Source: Cristatella mucedo (lineage: Eukaryota > Bryozoa > Phylactolaemata > Cristatellidae). Taken from it: a stretch of 64,000 nucleotides of DNA. Below are positions 10,126-20,524 of this stretch, piece after piece. The position numbers were made by a program, and so were the translations under genes. The notes beneath the pieces were generated by a model. The model worked only from the letters and a program-made list of their open reading frames with translations. It made no database searches and had not been told where the DNA came from. Position 1 is the stretch's first letter; every line of letters begins with the position of its first letter. The stretch lies in contig WPIO01000001.1 in NCBI GenBank assembly GCA_009760855.2, positions 16,043,001-16,107,000 of the forward strand. Reading direction: 5' to 3'.

Positions 10126-10694
10126 ATGGGAGCACCGTCATTGTCTATAGTCATGGTAAGTTTTTAGAACCGATGGTCATCTAAGCTATGCGTGGCATTC
10201 TCCAGTGATGGATATTTCAAGTGGCACATCTTTGCTATTTCTTTGCTAGTTGCTTTCAAGACGGTTCCTTCAACTCCAGCCACGTTTCTCACTTTTTAAA
10301 GCTAGCTGTAGTATGTTAACATTGAAATTGTGAAGCTCTGAAATTTCCTGAGATTTTATAGCAATTTTATAAGTAAGTTTTGTGTATCTGAATATATTTG
10401 TGCTGTATATCAATTTACTGTCTATATAATTATATACACTAAGACCTGTATACATGTACATGTGTTTACCTCGAACATATAGGAGTAGTTATGGATATAG
10501 GTTTGGCACTGCAATCGCCACCAGTCAGTGTTGTATATTGGGTGGAAGAAAATCTAGCTGGCAGCTTGAATAGGCATGATACTGCATATTTTGGTTTAGA
10601 CTCTCCATTTCCAGCAACCAAGTAAAATGAAGATCTTTATGTATCACCAAATACTGTAAATAAAACAAAATTACCCTTGGTTATCTGGTTACAG

Positions 10695-10900
10695 AGCCAG
10701 CAGCCATGGCAGCACTTATAAATTCCCTGAGAAGCTGCATTGTCAATAGTGGATATCAACTGGCTTTCCATGAGAAATGTGGCTCTTTGGTGAGACTGAG
10801 CAATGGTGGCTGTACTGCTGAGCGTCGAAGGCCTATGGACGAATTCAATAACGGTGTTGTTATGACAAACCGGCCGCTAATGCCTGGAGAGTTATTTGAG
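10695..10900 (+). CDS. NEURL4: NEURL4 exon 4: linker and start of NHR2
   Basis: Acceptor GGTTACAG. After a linker of about 28 residues comes LAFHEKCGSLVRLSNGG, then RRRPMDEFNNGVVMTNRP and PGELFE, very close to vertebrate NHR2. Phase 1 in, phase 0 out; donor GAG|GTAGGT. Confidence 0.93.
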
Positions 10901-12067
10901 GTAGGTGCATTAGCATAGCTAATGGACAGTATTACAGACTGGCAGCACACCACAGTACTGTATATTTTTAGAGGCGATGCATAATAATTTGTTAGGCTGT
11001 TTATTTTGAGTTTTAAAACGTTCATTTCTTGTAAGCCATTGCTGAGTAGAGCTGCAAATACACTAGGGCTTGGAGACCAGTTGTGTTTTGATTGGATGGC
11101 TATTGTGTTGCTTAAATATTGGCCTGTCTGCCAATCTGGCGAGCCATTTTTGGGTTTTATTTAGTATGCCATATTCAGCATCACATCTGAATGATGCTCC
11201 AAACATGCAGCAACTTTATATATATAATTACATATAATTCATTTATATAGCGCCCCAAGAGAAACCCCAAGAGAAACAAACCAGCAACTTTCATATCCAA
11301 AGGAATTATCTTCTTACCCACGGTACTGACAGAGCAACCAGAGGCCAGTGGGATTAGACATGTCACCATTTACATGTAGATTTATGGATTTACTAAGCAG
11401 GCTATTCCCCTGTCACTATCAACTCGACCTATCCGGCTCGGATTGCCAAAGGCTCGAAAATTCTTGTTCGGTAGGCAAAGGCGTTTTAAAAGTGACCGGC
11501 TCTCTCTAGGTCGGCTGCTCAAAAATAATCCTTTATGCCAAATGACTAGAATTTCTGAGGTGGGCAGCAACATCTGAAACTATTAGTTCAATTTAACAGG
11601 ATAGGTGGCAGTGCCTTGCTGTAGAATGGAAACAGTTAGCAAACCGTGCCTGCCAGTGCTTGCCTTAATAGCTACATTAAACTGCTGTCACCGATTCAAT
11701 CTTAACTTACAAGTGCTTAGCTGTGCGATCGAAAGCTGCAGAATTTGAGCACATCTGCTTTTCGCAACAGCTTCTGACGATATGGTTGAGCAATTGATCC
11801 ATGTGATCCGTGCAAGCGTTTACGTAGAGCTGTAGTCATGCAGACAGTTGCTGGATATGCTATTAATGAAATCGTGCATCCAAGACCTGTCGACACTTTC
11901 AAGGCCCTACTCGAAGTTCTTTATACCACTCTGCCACGGTAGATCCATTGGCTTGCATGGCATCTTGTGTTTAGCATGTGCACTAATGACTGCACTGGTT
12001 GCTACCATTGTTTCATGTGCGCCTTCGTGTTTTCGAATTATGCACCTGCAGCCTCATTATTTTCCAG
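10901..12067. other. Intron 4, unassigned
   Basis: No open coding segment of note. A partial stem-loop-like remnant (TTATATAGCGCCCCAAGAGA, with AAGAGAAACC duplicated) at about 11240-11280 may be a decayed LINE B/SINE A tail. Confidence 0.45.
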
Positions 12068-12179
12068 ATCCGGTTGGATTTGTTGATTGATAAGTGGTCT
12101 GGTTCCATTGAAGTAGGTGTCACTACTCACAACCCTTCTGAGCTTGAGTTTCCTGCCACGATGACCAATATGCGATCAG
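12068..12179 (+). CDS. NEURL4: NEURL4 exon 5: NHR2 core
   Basis: Acceptor TTTTCCAG. Encodes [18 protein letters not shown], then [16 protein letters not shown], nearly identical to vertebrate NHR2 as I remember it. Phase 0 in, phase 1 out; donor TCAG|GTAATT. Confidence 0.94.
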
Positions 12180-12504
12180 GTAATTTGGGGAGCAAAATGC
12201 TTTAATCTACTTTTACACAAACATTCTAACGTATCCATTGAATTTTAATACTAGAGCCTCAAGTCGTATTAACATAAACCGCTGTTGCATTTCCTGATTT
12301 GTGATAGCTGTAGCTGCAAGTTATTTCAGTCAGTTTCCCATACCTGATTTATGCTGACTAAAAATGCTTATAATTTAATAGAGTATTCTCTTTCCAAAGC
12401 TGCTCCATGATGTTTTGCAATTATGCATCGCCTGAGAATGCATGCAGCGAGAGTCAAAATGGAATCCAAAGTTTCGATGATTTCTACTTAAAAGGAAAGC
12501 ATTA

Positions 12505-12800
12505 GAAAAGATGATGCAAACCATGTCTAACCCAGAAGTAAATCAGAAGCAATGTATCTACAAATAACTCTGCATCATAAGTGACTTATGTCCCATCTTG
12601 TTGAACATTGATACATCTAGGTACATATTTGCAGCATGTTGAGGTACATGCTTGTGACTTTTCAACAGTTTCATTTATAGTGCAGCTTTGTGCCTTATAA
12701 ATTCTATAAATTTGCAAATACTTCACAGATCGACGTGAAATTTTAAATGCGAGTTGAGCTTTGCTTGTGGACCACTGCACTATTTCATTCTTGATTTCGG
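12505..12800 (+). repeat. Unclassified repeat D, copy 1
   Basis: This segment is clearly homologous to 59385-59680 in the same orientation. Both share GCAAACCATGTCTAACCC, then GGTACAT..., AGTACATGCTTGT-like, TTTAGTGCAACTTT-like and AATGCGAGT blocks in order. No coding capacity or terminal repeats are seen. Confidence 0.65.
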
Positions 12801-13360
12801 TTGGACAAGTATTGCTATATTCGTCTTCGAGTGTCTTTGAATTTTATATATGATGAAATCCTACTTCATTATCAAGTAGTAAGCAAAGTGTCGTGCATCT
12901 TCTGAGGGGGGAGGTTTGAGACATTTTTATAATTCATGAATCGGTTGATTTTTTCATAGTTGCCATGTTTGGAAGTCAGCCACAGGCTATGACCTTGACT
13001 CTTCAAGGCATCAGAAAGCTGGCATCACAGCCATTGTTGCATCAAAAGATAGCTAATGTTGGCTCAATGGCACAGTAATTGTTCTATTGGTTCTCGTTAT
13101 AAGAATTATTATTAAAGCTAGGAAACAAATATCAGGTTTCGGGGATATAACTTTTAAAGCCTTCCAATTTTCCTTCTTTTTCCTCTTAATGACATGGTAG
13201 CCCCCGGCATAGGTCTTTCTCGGCCAGCCTGATGTAGCTGCTTGAACTATCGATCCAGTATGAGTATATTTGCCGATATTATATCAAACAGTGAAATGCT
13301 AATCCCAAGCCGTTGTGTAAATCTCATGATTGCTACGGCCTTGTTGATGTAGCACTGTCA
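12801..13360. other. Intron 5, unassigned part
   Basis: No gene or known repeat recognised between repeat D and the following LINE A. Confidence 0.45.
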
Positions 13361-13364
13361 ACAT

Positions 13365-14052
13365 TCTAAAATTTAACTAACTCCTTAGTTATGTCTCGGC
13401 TTGATTATTGCAATTCCCTGTTGGCTGGGCTACCAAAAAAAGCGATTAGGCCACTGCAGCTGACTATGAATATGGTGTCAAGGCTAGTCTTCAAGTCCCA
13501 GAGGTTTGAGCACGGGTCTCCTTTGCTAAAAGAGCTTGGATGGTTGCCGGTTGAGCAACGGAAACAGAGCAAAGTTCTTACGCTGACCCACAAGGCCCGC
13601 CACGGCTTGGCTCCTTCGTACCTATCTGAACTGCTGCATCCGTTTCAGCCTGTTCGCGCCCTCAGGTCCTGTGTGGACAATAAATTATCTGTCCCATTCC
13701 TCCGCTTAAAGACCGCTGGCGACAGAAGCTTTAGCTCTGCAGGTCCTAGACAGTGGAACTCGCTTCCACAATTTTTACGCAACGACAACGACTCTCCTAC
13801 TGCCGACTATGGCACATCCTTTTCAGTGGTCCTGAGCTGCTACTTCCATGCCACTCACTACCTTTAATGCTCTCCTGACTCTGCTATGCTTCCCACTTTC
13901 TTTTTGTTGTGTGAGACGAAGTCTTTTGGCTACCGAATTCGTACCGAAAGCCGCTTAGGCTGTGAGTGCACTATACAAAACTCTCCTGCGTAACACCCAC
14001 ATGATCTTTTATGACTTTGTGGAGTTACAGCCGGAGATACATTACATTATCT
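13365..14052 (+). mobile_element. LINE A, 3' end fragment (longest clean ORF remnant)
   Basis: An uninterrupted 158-codon stretch covers the end of the RT ORF: SRLDYCNSLLAGLPKKAIRP, LLKELGWLPVEQRKQSKV, LKTAGDRSFSSAGPRQWN and YFHATHYL, then stop. The 3' UTR ends GAGATACATTACATTA. 5'-truncated, as is usual for LINEs. Confidence 0.85.
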
Positions 14053-14056
14053 TAAG

Positions 14057-14385
14057 ATGGTAGCACTACAGAATAGAACTACCTCACTTCAAGACTTTCT
14101 ACAGCCATGCAAGGACACTACATTGATTAACATTACAAAAGACAAGATCAGTAGAAGGCTCACTAATAGTAACATCTTCCGGCAGGTTGCAAAACGCAAG
14201 CCTTGGCTAACCAGCCGATATAAAGCAGGCTGCTTACGCTGGGCCCACGACCATGCCAACTGGTCAGATGATTAGAATTCTGTTTTATGGATAGGTGAAA
14301 GCATGTTGACGATATGGGTGAGCTGAAGGATGATAAGGCATACCGGCATTACTGCCTTCAGCCTATAGTGAAATTCCGTGTAAAT
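14057..14385 (+). mobile_element. Tc1/mariner transposase fragment
   Basis: One frame reads KPWLTSRYKAGCLRWAHDHA then NWSDD, the Tc1 pattern KPLLT-x-RH-x-ARL-x-FA-x-EH-x-NW. After a stop and a frame change comes VLW-x-GESMLTIWVS, like the Tc1 (F)SDES-x-F motif. The second catalytic D is changed (GES). Heavily decayed. Confidence 0.65.
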
Positions 14386-14399
14386 CGGTTATGATTCGG

Positions 14400-17010
14400 T
14401 GATTCAAAAAACTCCAAAAGATGCACTGTGTTAAGCGCAGGCTTGAACGTCATTTTAAGAGATCTGGGTCTGATGCAGGTCTAGTCAATTTCAAAGACTT
14501 CCTTCGAGTTTACACCCGGAAGCTTAAAACGCCAGGGCTTCTTTTTTTATTCGAAAACTGAATTCCTGCCACTCGGTCCCAAAACAGATTTATAAGGTAG
14601 TAAACAATTTACTTGCCAATGCTGAGAGGTCTGACTCCTCAGATATTAATGGCTCAGCCGAAAAGTTTCGAGCCTTCTTTACTGAAATAATTGTGCACAT
14701 TCATGCCTCCATAAAGCCCTCTGAGAGTAAAGCAATTGTGGAATCATAACCCGTGACTTTCTTAAAAGGATTTACGAGATTTCTGCATGCGATGTGGCTC
14801 ACTTAATAAGATCTAGCAAGAAGATCTCGTCTCCTGAAGACCCTATACCATAATAATAATAATAATAATAATTCACTTGATAAAGTGCCCTCAGAGAACT
14901 TAATCTCTCTCTAGGCGCTTTACATTTGCTGTAAAGTGAAATGCAATTGAATGGTAAGTAAAATCATGCTTGAAAAACAAACAAAATGAATAATATGGTT
15001 AGGAGTGACATGCACAGGGTCAGCATGCAAATGTGGTTAGTGGCAGCATGTACAGTGTCAGCATGCATAAGCACATCAAGGACGAATCACAGGGACCCAC
15101 TAAATGCTGTCCTAAATAGGTGTGTTTTTAGGTTCCTTTTAAATGTGGTCAGGTCAGGGGATGTTCTGACGCAGGTCGGGAGGGAGTTCCAGGCTGTGGG
15201 AGCATATGCACTAAATGCACGGTCTCCAAAGGATTTAAGGTTTGTACGAGGTATTTCTAGACTGTTAGATTCCGAAAAGCAGGTGGTGCGATGCTTGGCC
15301 TGATGGGGTAGTATATCTGACAACCATCATCTCTGTGGTCTTCACTGGTAGACCAACTTAGCCCTGCCATAACAGAGATTTTTAATGCTTCTTTGGAAAA
15401 AGGGATCATGCCCAAGTCCTTCAGATTGGCAATCTTTAGACCCATACTTAAAACGCCTGGATTAGATATCGAGGTCCTTGCAAACTATCGCCCAGCTTCC
15501 CTTCTTCTTTTCTTGTCAAAGATTCTTGAAAATTTTGTCGCTATGCAGCTGGTTGCACATATTGAAAATATTAAAATGTCAGAAACATTTCAATCAGGGT
15601 TCAAGAGGCAGCACTCCACTAAAACTGCTCTCTGTGTTAACAATGACATTCTATGTGGCAACGATGATGGGAATGTCACTGTCCTAGCTCCGCTAAATCT
15701 ATCAGCTGCCTTCGACATCATTGATCACGTTGTTCTACTTGAACGATTGAGAACAACGATCGGTCTGACAGACGAGGCCCTGGCATGGTTCAAATCGTAC
15801 TTGTCTGATCGTGTTCAATCCGCGTCGTATGGGGGTCAGGTCTCGCACACGAGACGGGTCACCTGTGGAGTCCCTCAAGGATCCATCCTCGGTCCCTTGC
15901 TGTTCTCCATTTATACTCAACGTCTGTGAAAAGTGATTAAGGTCCATATGGTAGGATATCACTTTTATAGTGACGATACTCAGCTGTATTTGTCATTCAA
16001 ACCGTCGGAATCAGCTGCAGCAACTGATAAACTGAATGCTTGCCTTGCCGAAATTAGATCCTGGATATCGGAAAACTTTTTGAAACTAAATGACAATGAA
16101 ACCGAACTACTGCTCATAGGACATTCTAAGCGTGCAGCTGGATTAAAAGGCTTTGCTCTTCTAATAGGTAATGCTGTCGTGCGACCGTCACCACTTGCTC
16201 GAAATTTAGGTGTTGTTTTCGACAGCTACCTAAATTTTAAAAGCATTCAGAAGACTGCTTTTACAGATAGCCACCACGTCCGATCCCTATCTAAAATTAA
16301 GAACTGTCTTCTGCAGTGGCTTGCAAAAAATTTAAGTAGCTCCTTAGTTCTGTCTCGGCTTGATTATTATAGTTCCCATTTGGCTGGGCTACCAAAGAAA
16401 GCAACTAGGCCACTGCAGCTGACTATGAATATGGCTGCAAGGCAAGTCTTCAAGTCCTAGAGGTTCGACCACGTCTAAAAGAGCTAGGATGGATATCGGT
16501 TGATCAACGGATACAGAGCAAAGTTCTTTCTTTGACCATTAAGGCCCTCCATGGCTTGGCTTCTCCATACCTAGCTGAACTGCTGCACCAGTTTCAGCCT
16601 CTTCGTGCGCTCAGGTGCTGTACAGACAATAAATTAGCTGTTTCATTCCTCTGCTTAAAGACCGTTGTCGACAGAAGCTTTTGCTTTGCATACCCTAGAC
16701 TGTGGAACTTACTCCCATGACTCTTGCGCAGCAACTACTCTCCTGCTCCTGACTATGGCACATCCTTTTCAGCGGTCCTGAGCTGCTACTTCTATGCTAC
16801 TCACTACCTCAACTGCTCTCCTGACTCCGCTATGCTTTTCACAATCTCTTGTTGCGTGAGACGAAGTCAGTTGGCTAACGAATGTATATCGAACGCCCCT
16901 TAGGCTGTGAGTGCGCCATACAAAACTCTCCTGCATAACATCCACATATTCTTTATGGCTTTGTGGAGTTACAGACGGAGATACATTATATTACATTACT
17001 CTACCACGAA
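14400..17010 (+). mobile_element. LINE A, longest copy (pre-RT, RT and 3' end)
   Basis: Frames in order give the segment before the RT (LERHFKRSGSDAGLVNFKDF; YKVVNNLLANAERSDSSDIN), then RT: PKSFRLAIFRPILKTPGLD, NYRPASLL, LSAAFDIIDHVVLLERLRTT, VPQGSILGPLLF and YSDDTQLYLSFK (YSDD in place of the usual YADD), followed by the thumb and the 3' UTR tail. It is interrupted by an antisense LINE B at 14851-15320. Frameshifts and stops make it inactive. Confidence 0.85.
14851..15320 (-). mobile_element. LINE B, antisense, nested inside LINE A
   Basis: (TAA)n at 14851, the antisense stem-loop and the RT C-terminus on the minus strand (FSESNSLEIPRTNLKSFGDR; FSAYAPTAWNSLPTCVRTSP). LINE A sequence ends at CCCTATACCA and resumes at CAACCATC, so this is a clean insertion with little or no target duplication. 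Confidence 0.85.
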
Positions 17011-17090
17011 AGGTGTTGGAGCTCGGTATGAGAACGAAAGTAATATGGACCAGCACGTGCACCTGTAGGTTGTTAGTTGGTACACAATGC

Positions 17091-17258
17091 TAGCTGATTT
17101 AACAGCCTTTTTTGCATAGCGACAGAAGAGCCTTTACGGCTATCACCACCGTTTGCAGTGGCGATAAAGGATCGCCCACCACAGGATTCGAACCCACGAC
17201 CTCAGGGCCGAGGTCGTGAAAAGCAACTGCCTTACCTAGTGAGCCATTACGGCTCACC
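17091..17258 (-). mobile_element. SINE B copy, intron 5
   Basis: Antisense SINE B; perfect-looking B box complement GGATTCGAACCCACGACCT and A box region (CTTACCTAGTGAGCCATTAC). Confidence 0.82.
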
Positions 17259-17383
17259 ATACCAGCAGTATATATTTCGGTTTGTGGGCTATCAAATATT
17301 GTCTCAGGCTGAGCGAAATTTTAGTATGCCTGGTACTGTAGGAAATCATCTGGTAACGCAAACGTAGCTGTAGCCCTAGAAGT

Positions 17384-17557
17384 TAATAATAATGATAATA
17401 ATGCACTTGATAAAGCGCCCTCAGAGAACTTAATCTCTTTCTAGGCGCTTTACATTTGCTGCAAAGTGAAATGCAATTGAATGGTAAGTAAAATCATGCT
17501 TGAAAAACAAACAAAATGAATAATATGGTTAGTGGTGACATGCACATGGTCAGCATG
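17384..17557 (-). mobile_element. LINE B 3' end fragment
   Basis: (TAA)n, the antisense stem-loop GCGCCCTCAGAGAACTTAAT and the LINE B 3' UTR up to GGTCAGCATGCC, where SINE B sequence takes over. Confidence 0.82.
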
Positions 17558-17690
17558 CCTTATTTGTAGTGCAATAGAAGTGGCCATCACTCTGCTTGCA
17601 GATGGCAATGTAGGATTACCTGCTGGTCAGTGCTCGAACACACGACATGGGTCATGAAGTATGAACACCTTATCAGTGGGCTGAGACCCA
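17558..17690 (-). mobile_element. SINE B copy next to exon 6
   Basis: Antisense SINE B (ATCACTCTGCTTGCAGATGG; GCTCGAACACACGAC; GCTGAGACCCA), ending 55 nt before NEURL4 exon 6. Confidence 0.72.
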
Positions 17691-17745
17691 GCTGAAGCAC
17701 TTTTAAAGTATGCTGTGTGCTGTATTCTAATGTATGAATTTGCAG

Positions 17746-17834
17746 GCACAATTATGATGAGTGGATGTGGTATACTAACTAATGGTAAAGGCACACAACG
17801 GGAGTATGGCAGTTTTAACCTTGATGAGCTATCG
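17746..17834 (+). CDS. NEURL4: NEURL4 exon 6: NHR2 third segment
   Basis: Acceptor AATTTGCAG. Encodes [18 protein letters not shown], then [12 protein letters not shown], the expected continuation of exon 5 after MRSG. The preceding 5.6-kb intron is filled with LINEs and SINEs, so this 89-nt exon is isolated, but both phases and the protein match fix it. Donor TCG|GTAGGC, phase 0. Confidence 0.93.
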
Positions 17835-18787
17835 GTAGGCCATGATCATGATTGTCGCGATGTTTCGTACTGTTGCGCTTGTATTTGAGCCAACACACGA
17901 ATGTATGTCTGCATTGGTGTCCTTGGCACTTAAGCAAGTGCTAGGGTCCGCAGCCGTTACAATGTTTGTGGCAACAGTACTTTTATGTGCCCATGCGGCT
18001 GCCTTCTGTGTGGCTAGCGTGTGTACTGGATATGTCTGTCATCAGCTATTGCGTTTGGATGAACATAGGTTGAGTCCAAAGTAGTCGATTTTGCTAGTGC
18101 TAGGGGTTACCATGGCCATGTAGAAGTGAAATCAGAAGGTAATATAGCAATGCCCTGTTAAAATAAATGATAAACATGTATTTATGTAACCCTGTATGGT
18201 GCATTGTGCAGTCAGGTTGCAACAGAAGCTCGGGACATGATTCAGGCCGATGGGCTGAAAGGTGCATCGACATTTAATTGAACAAACTACTTGATGCATC
18301 AGTATTCGTGGCATTCGTACATTACGTACTGCACACATTTGCAGGCAGAAAATAAAGCATATTTAGTGTCTGAATTTCTGCCAAAAGGCTCTTCAAGTTA
18401 CCTGCTCCAAAAATGCAGTCAGTTGTAGATGTCAAGCAGCCAACCCACAGGAATGCCTCTTACTGACGACTTCGGCCAAGCAGCTCGTACAACGGTACTT
18501 GCTGCATTACCAGTCTGTCACTACAGGGACTGTGACAGTTGCTATGCCTATCCTGTGAATAAGTTTGTCCATGCAAGTGGAGAGGTTGCTTCCCTTTTCG
18601 TGCTGTATGGAGCCATTGCTACCACGACCTACGGAGGTAGCTTTTAGCCAGCCAGCTGGTAAAGGATAAGTTACATATCGTCATGGAAATAGGTGCGTCA
18701 GTATGACTTTTACCTCTGATTTTTGAGGTCGTAGATTGAACCCCTTACGGTGAAATGGTATGTTCTTTTTTAAAGCAAATTAAGGGT
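17835..18787. other. Intron 6, unassigned part
   Basis: Nothing recognised; short open frames here show no motif. A tRNA-like GAGGTCGTAGATTGAACCCC at about 18726 hints at an eroded SINE head. Confidence 0.4.
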
Positions 18788-18937
18788 TGGCTGATTAAAA
18801 CGCCTTATTTATATAGCAGCAGACGAGACTTAGCAGCTACCACCCTTGCAATAAGCAGTAAGGATTGCTTACAACAGGACATGAATCCACGACCTTGGTT
18901 GTGAAGTATGAGCACCTTACCCCTCGGCTAAGACCCA
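18788..18937 (-). mobile_element. SINE B copy, intron 6
   Basis: Antisense tail (GGCTGATTAAAACGCCTTAT), body and tRNA-like head (TGAATCCACGACCTTGGTTG ... CGGCTAAGACCC). Confidence 0.75.
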
Positions 18938-19307
18938 ATTGCTACAATATGCCTTTACAAAGTTTAGAGCTTTATACACTTGCTGAGGGTTCTGTGAGAC
19001 ATATTTTATATTATTATTTTGTGTAGCATCCATAGAAAATGTGAGTCTAGGGATGCTAGGGTGCTAAACCTGAAAAGAAGAAATATTTTGCAGTACTTTT
19101 AATAAATAAACTTGAGTTTGGGTGCAACTATATTGTTATTTTGTGTGTTTGCTTTTGTATCACTTGTCAGTTCGGTTTTTGCATAGCTTGTCAGTACTTT
19201 GCATTCTTTTGATCGTCTTTTTGTGATTCTTTTTACCCTTTGTCTATGCACACGACGAGCTTTATATCTTTTAAAATAAATAAATAAATGAATAACATTC
19301 ATTTGCA

Positions 19308-19452
19308 TTGTGCTCTACGATAACTTATTCTCTATCCAGGTGCTTCACATATGCCGCAGAGCTCAAGCCCACGATCTAGGTCATCAAATATAATCACCTT
19401 GACCTGGGTCATCTAAAGTGAACATCTGAACCAATGAGCCAAATTAGGTTAT
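19308..19452 (-). mobile_element. SINE A copy, intron 6
   Basis: Antisense SINE A: eroded stem-loop (GATAACTTATTCTCTATCCA), GGTGCTTCACATATGCCGCA, B box complement CTCAAGCCCACGATC, and a short internal duplication of the GACCT(A/G)GGTCATC block. Confidence 0.65.
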
Positions 19453-20340
19453 GCATGATAGGCTCATTGAGAAGCTATTCTTGAATGCAGTTAAGGTTGC
19501 TCTGGTAAAAAAAATGTCTGAGCACCAAAAGTGCTCTCATTGACCTTGTCAGAGGTAGCCAACCATAGAGAAGCTGAATGTACACATTATGTAGCTTGGC
19601 CAGCCTACGCAGCCCTTTCGGTAGGCTCAGATAGGCACGAACTCCCTGGCCTCCCTTCCCCACACCTATATTGAGCACTGCAGAACAGCGAAGGGAGACC
19701 TATTTCCCACATTTTGTTATTGCTTCACTGGGTGAGCCCATTGTATTAAGCCACACTTTCTCAGTCCTGCACATTCTTTTCTCGGTCTTGCACATTCACA
19801 TATTTTAGTAAGCACCATCGGTTTAAGACGTTTACAAGAGTGATTTCAATATGCAAACCTGCATCTTTCCTGCAAGCTCTCCCACAGAGACCCAATTGCG
19901 ATTTGTAGATGCGTTGCTTCAGATTTACTTCCTGGTTAGATTTGGTCTGAACACTTTTTCTTTTATATAAAAATCGTCATAACTTCCAATTCCATTTCTA
20001 ACATTTTGTCTTTTTAAAGATACCCTAAGAAAATATTCAATTGTTGGACCTGTCTTGTCAGTATTTTCAGGACTTGTACTCTTAATGACCAAAGTTTTGA
20101 GCTCGAGCCGTTCAGCCCTTTTCAAGGGCCTGGATTAAGTTCCCTTAGGGTGCTATACAAATGCATTAAATATTTATATCTGCGATTTTACTGTCAATCC
20201 TTTTCATGCATAAGCCCTCACATTTGAATTCCCATCATGTTCTCATTAAGCTGCCCCTTGTAACGGCATTCAAAGTTCAGCAAATCCTGATAGACATTTT
20301 TCGTCTTGCTTTTCCGAGTAGGCCCCTATGTGTTCCTGCC
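19453..20340. other. Intron 6, unassigned part
   Basis: Mostly unrecognised. A SINE A/LINE B tail remnant (GGATTAAGTTCCCTTAGGGT then GCTATACAAATG) is at about 20130-20167. Confidence 0.5.
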
Positions 20341-20505
20341 GGGCTGTTTTGGTCCAGTGGTTAAGGTGCTTGCCCCGTCCAAGGTCAAGGCTTATTTAAT
20401 GGCCAATGTCGTGGGTTCCAGTCCCGTGGCATATGTGAAGTGCTCGAATAGAGATTATGTTATTTAAGGGCCCTATACAAAGAAATACAATTTATTATTT
20501 TTTAT
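20341..20505 (+). mobile_element. SINE A copy, good tRNA-like promoter boxes
   Basis: A box TGGTCCAGTGGTTAAGG, B box GGGTTCCAGTCCC, then GGCATATGTGAAGTGCTCGA, the stem-loop core AGAGATTATGTTATTTAAGG and CTATACAAAG. The stem is partly eroded. Confidence 0.82.
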
Positions 20506-20524
20506 ATCCCTGAATTTATAAAGA

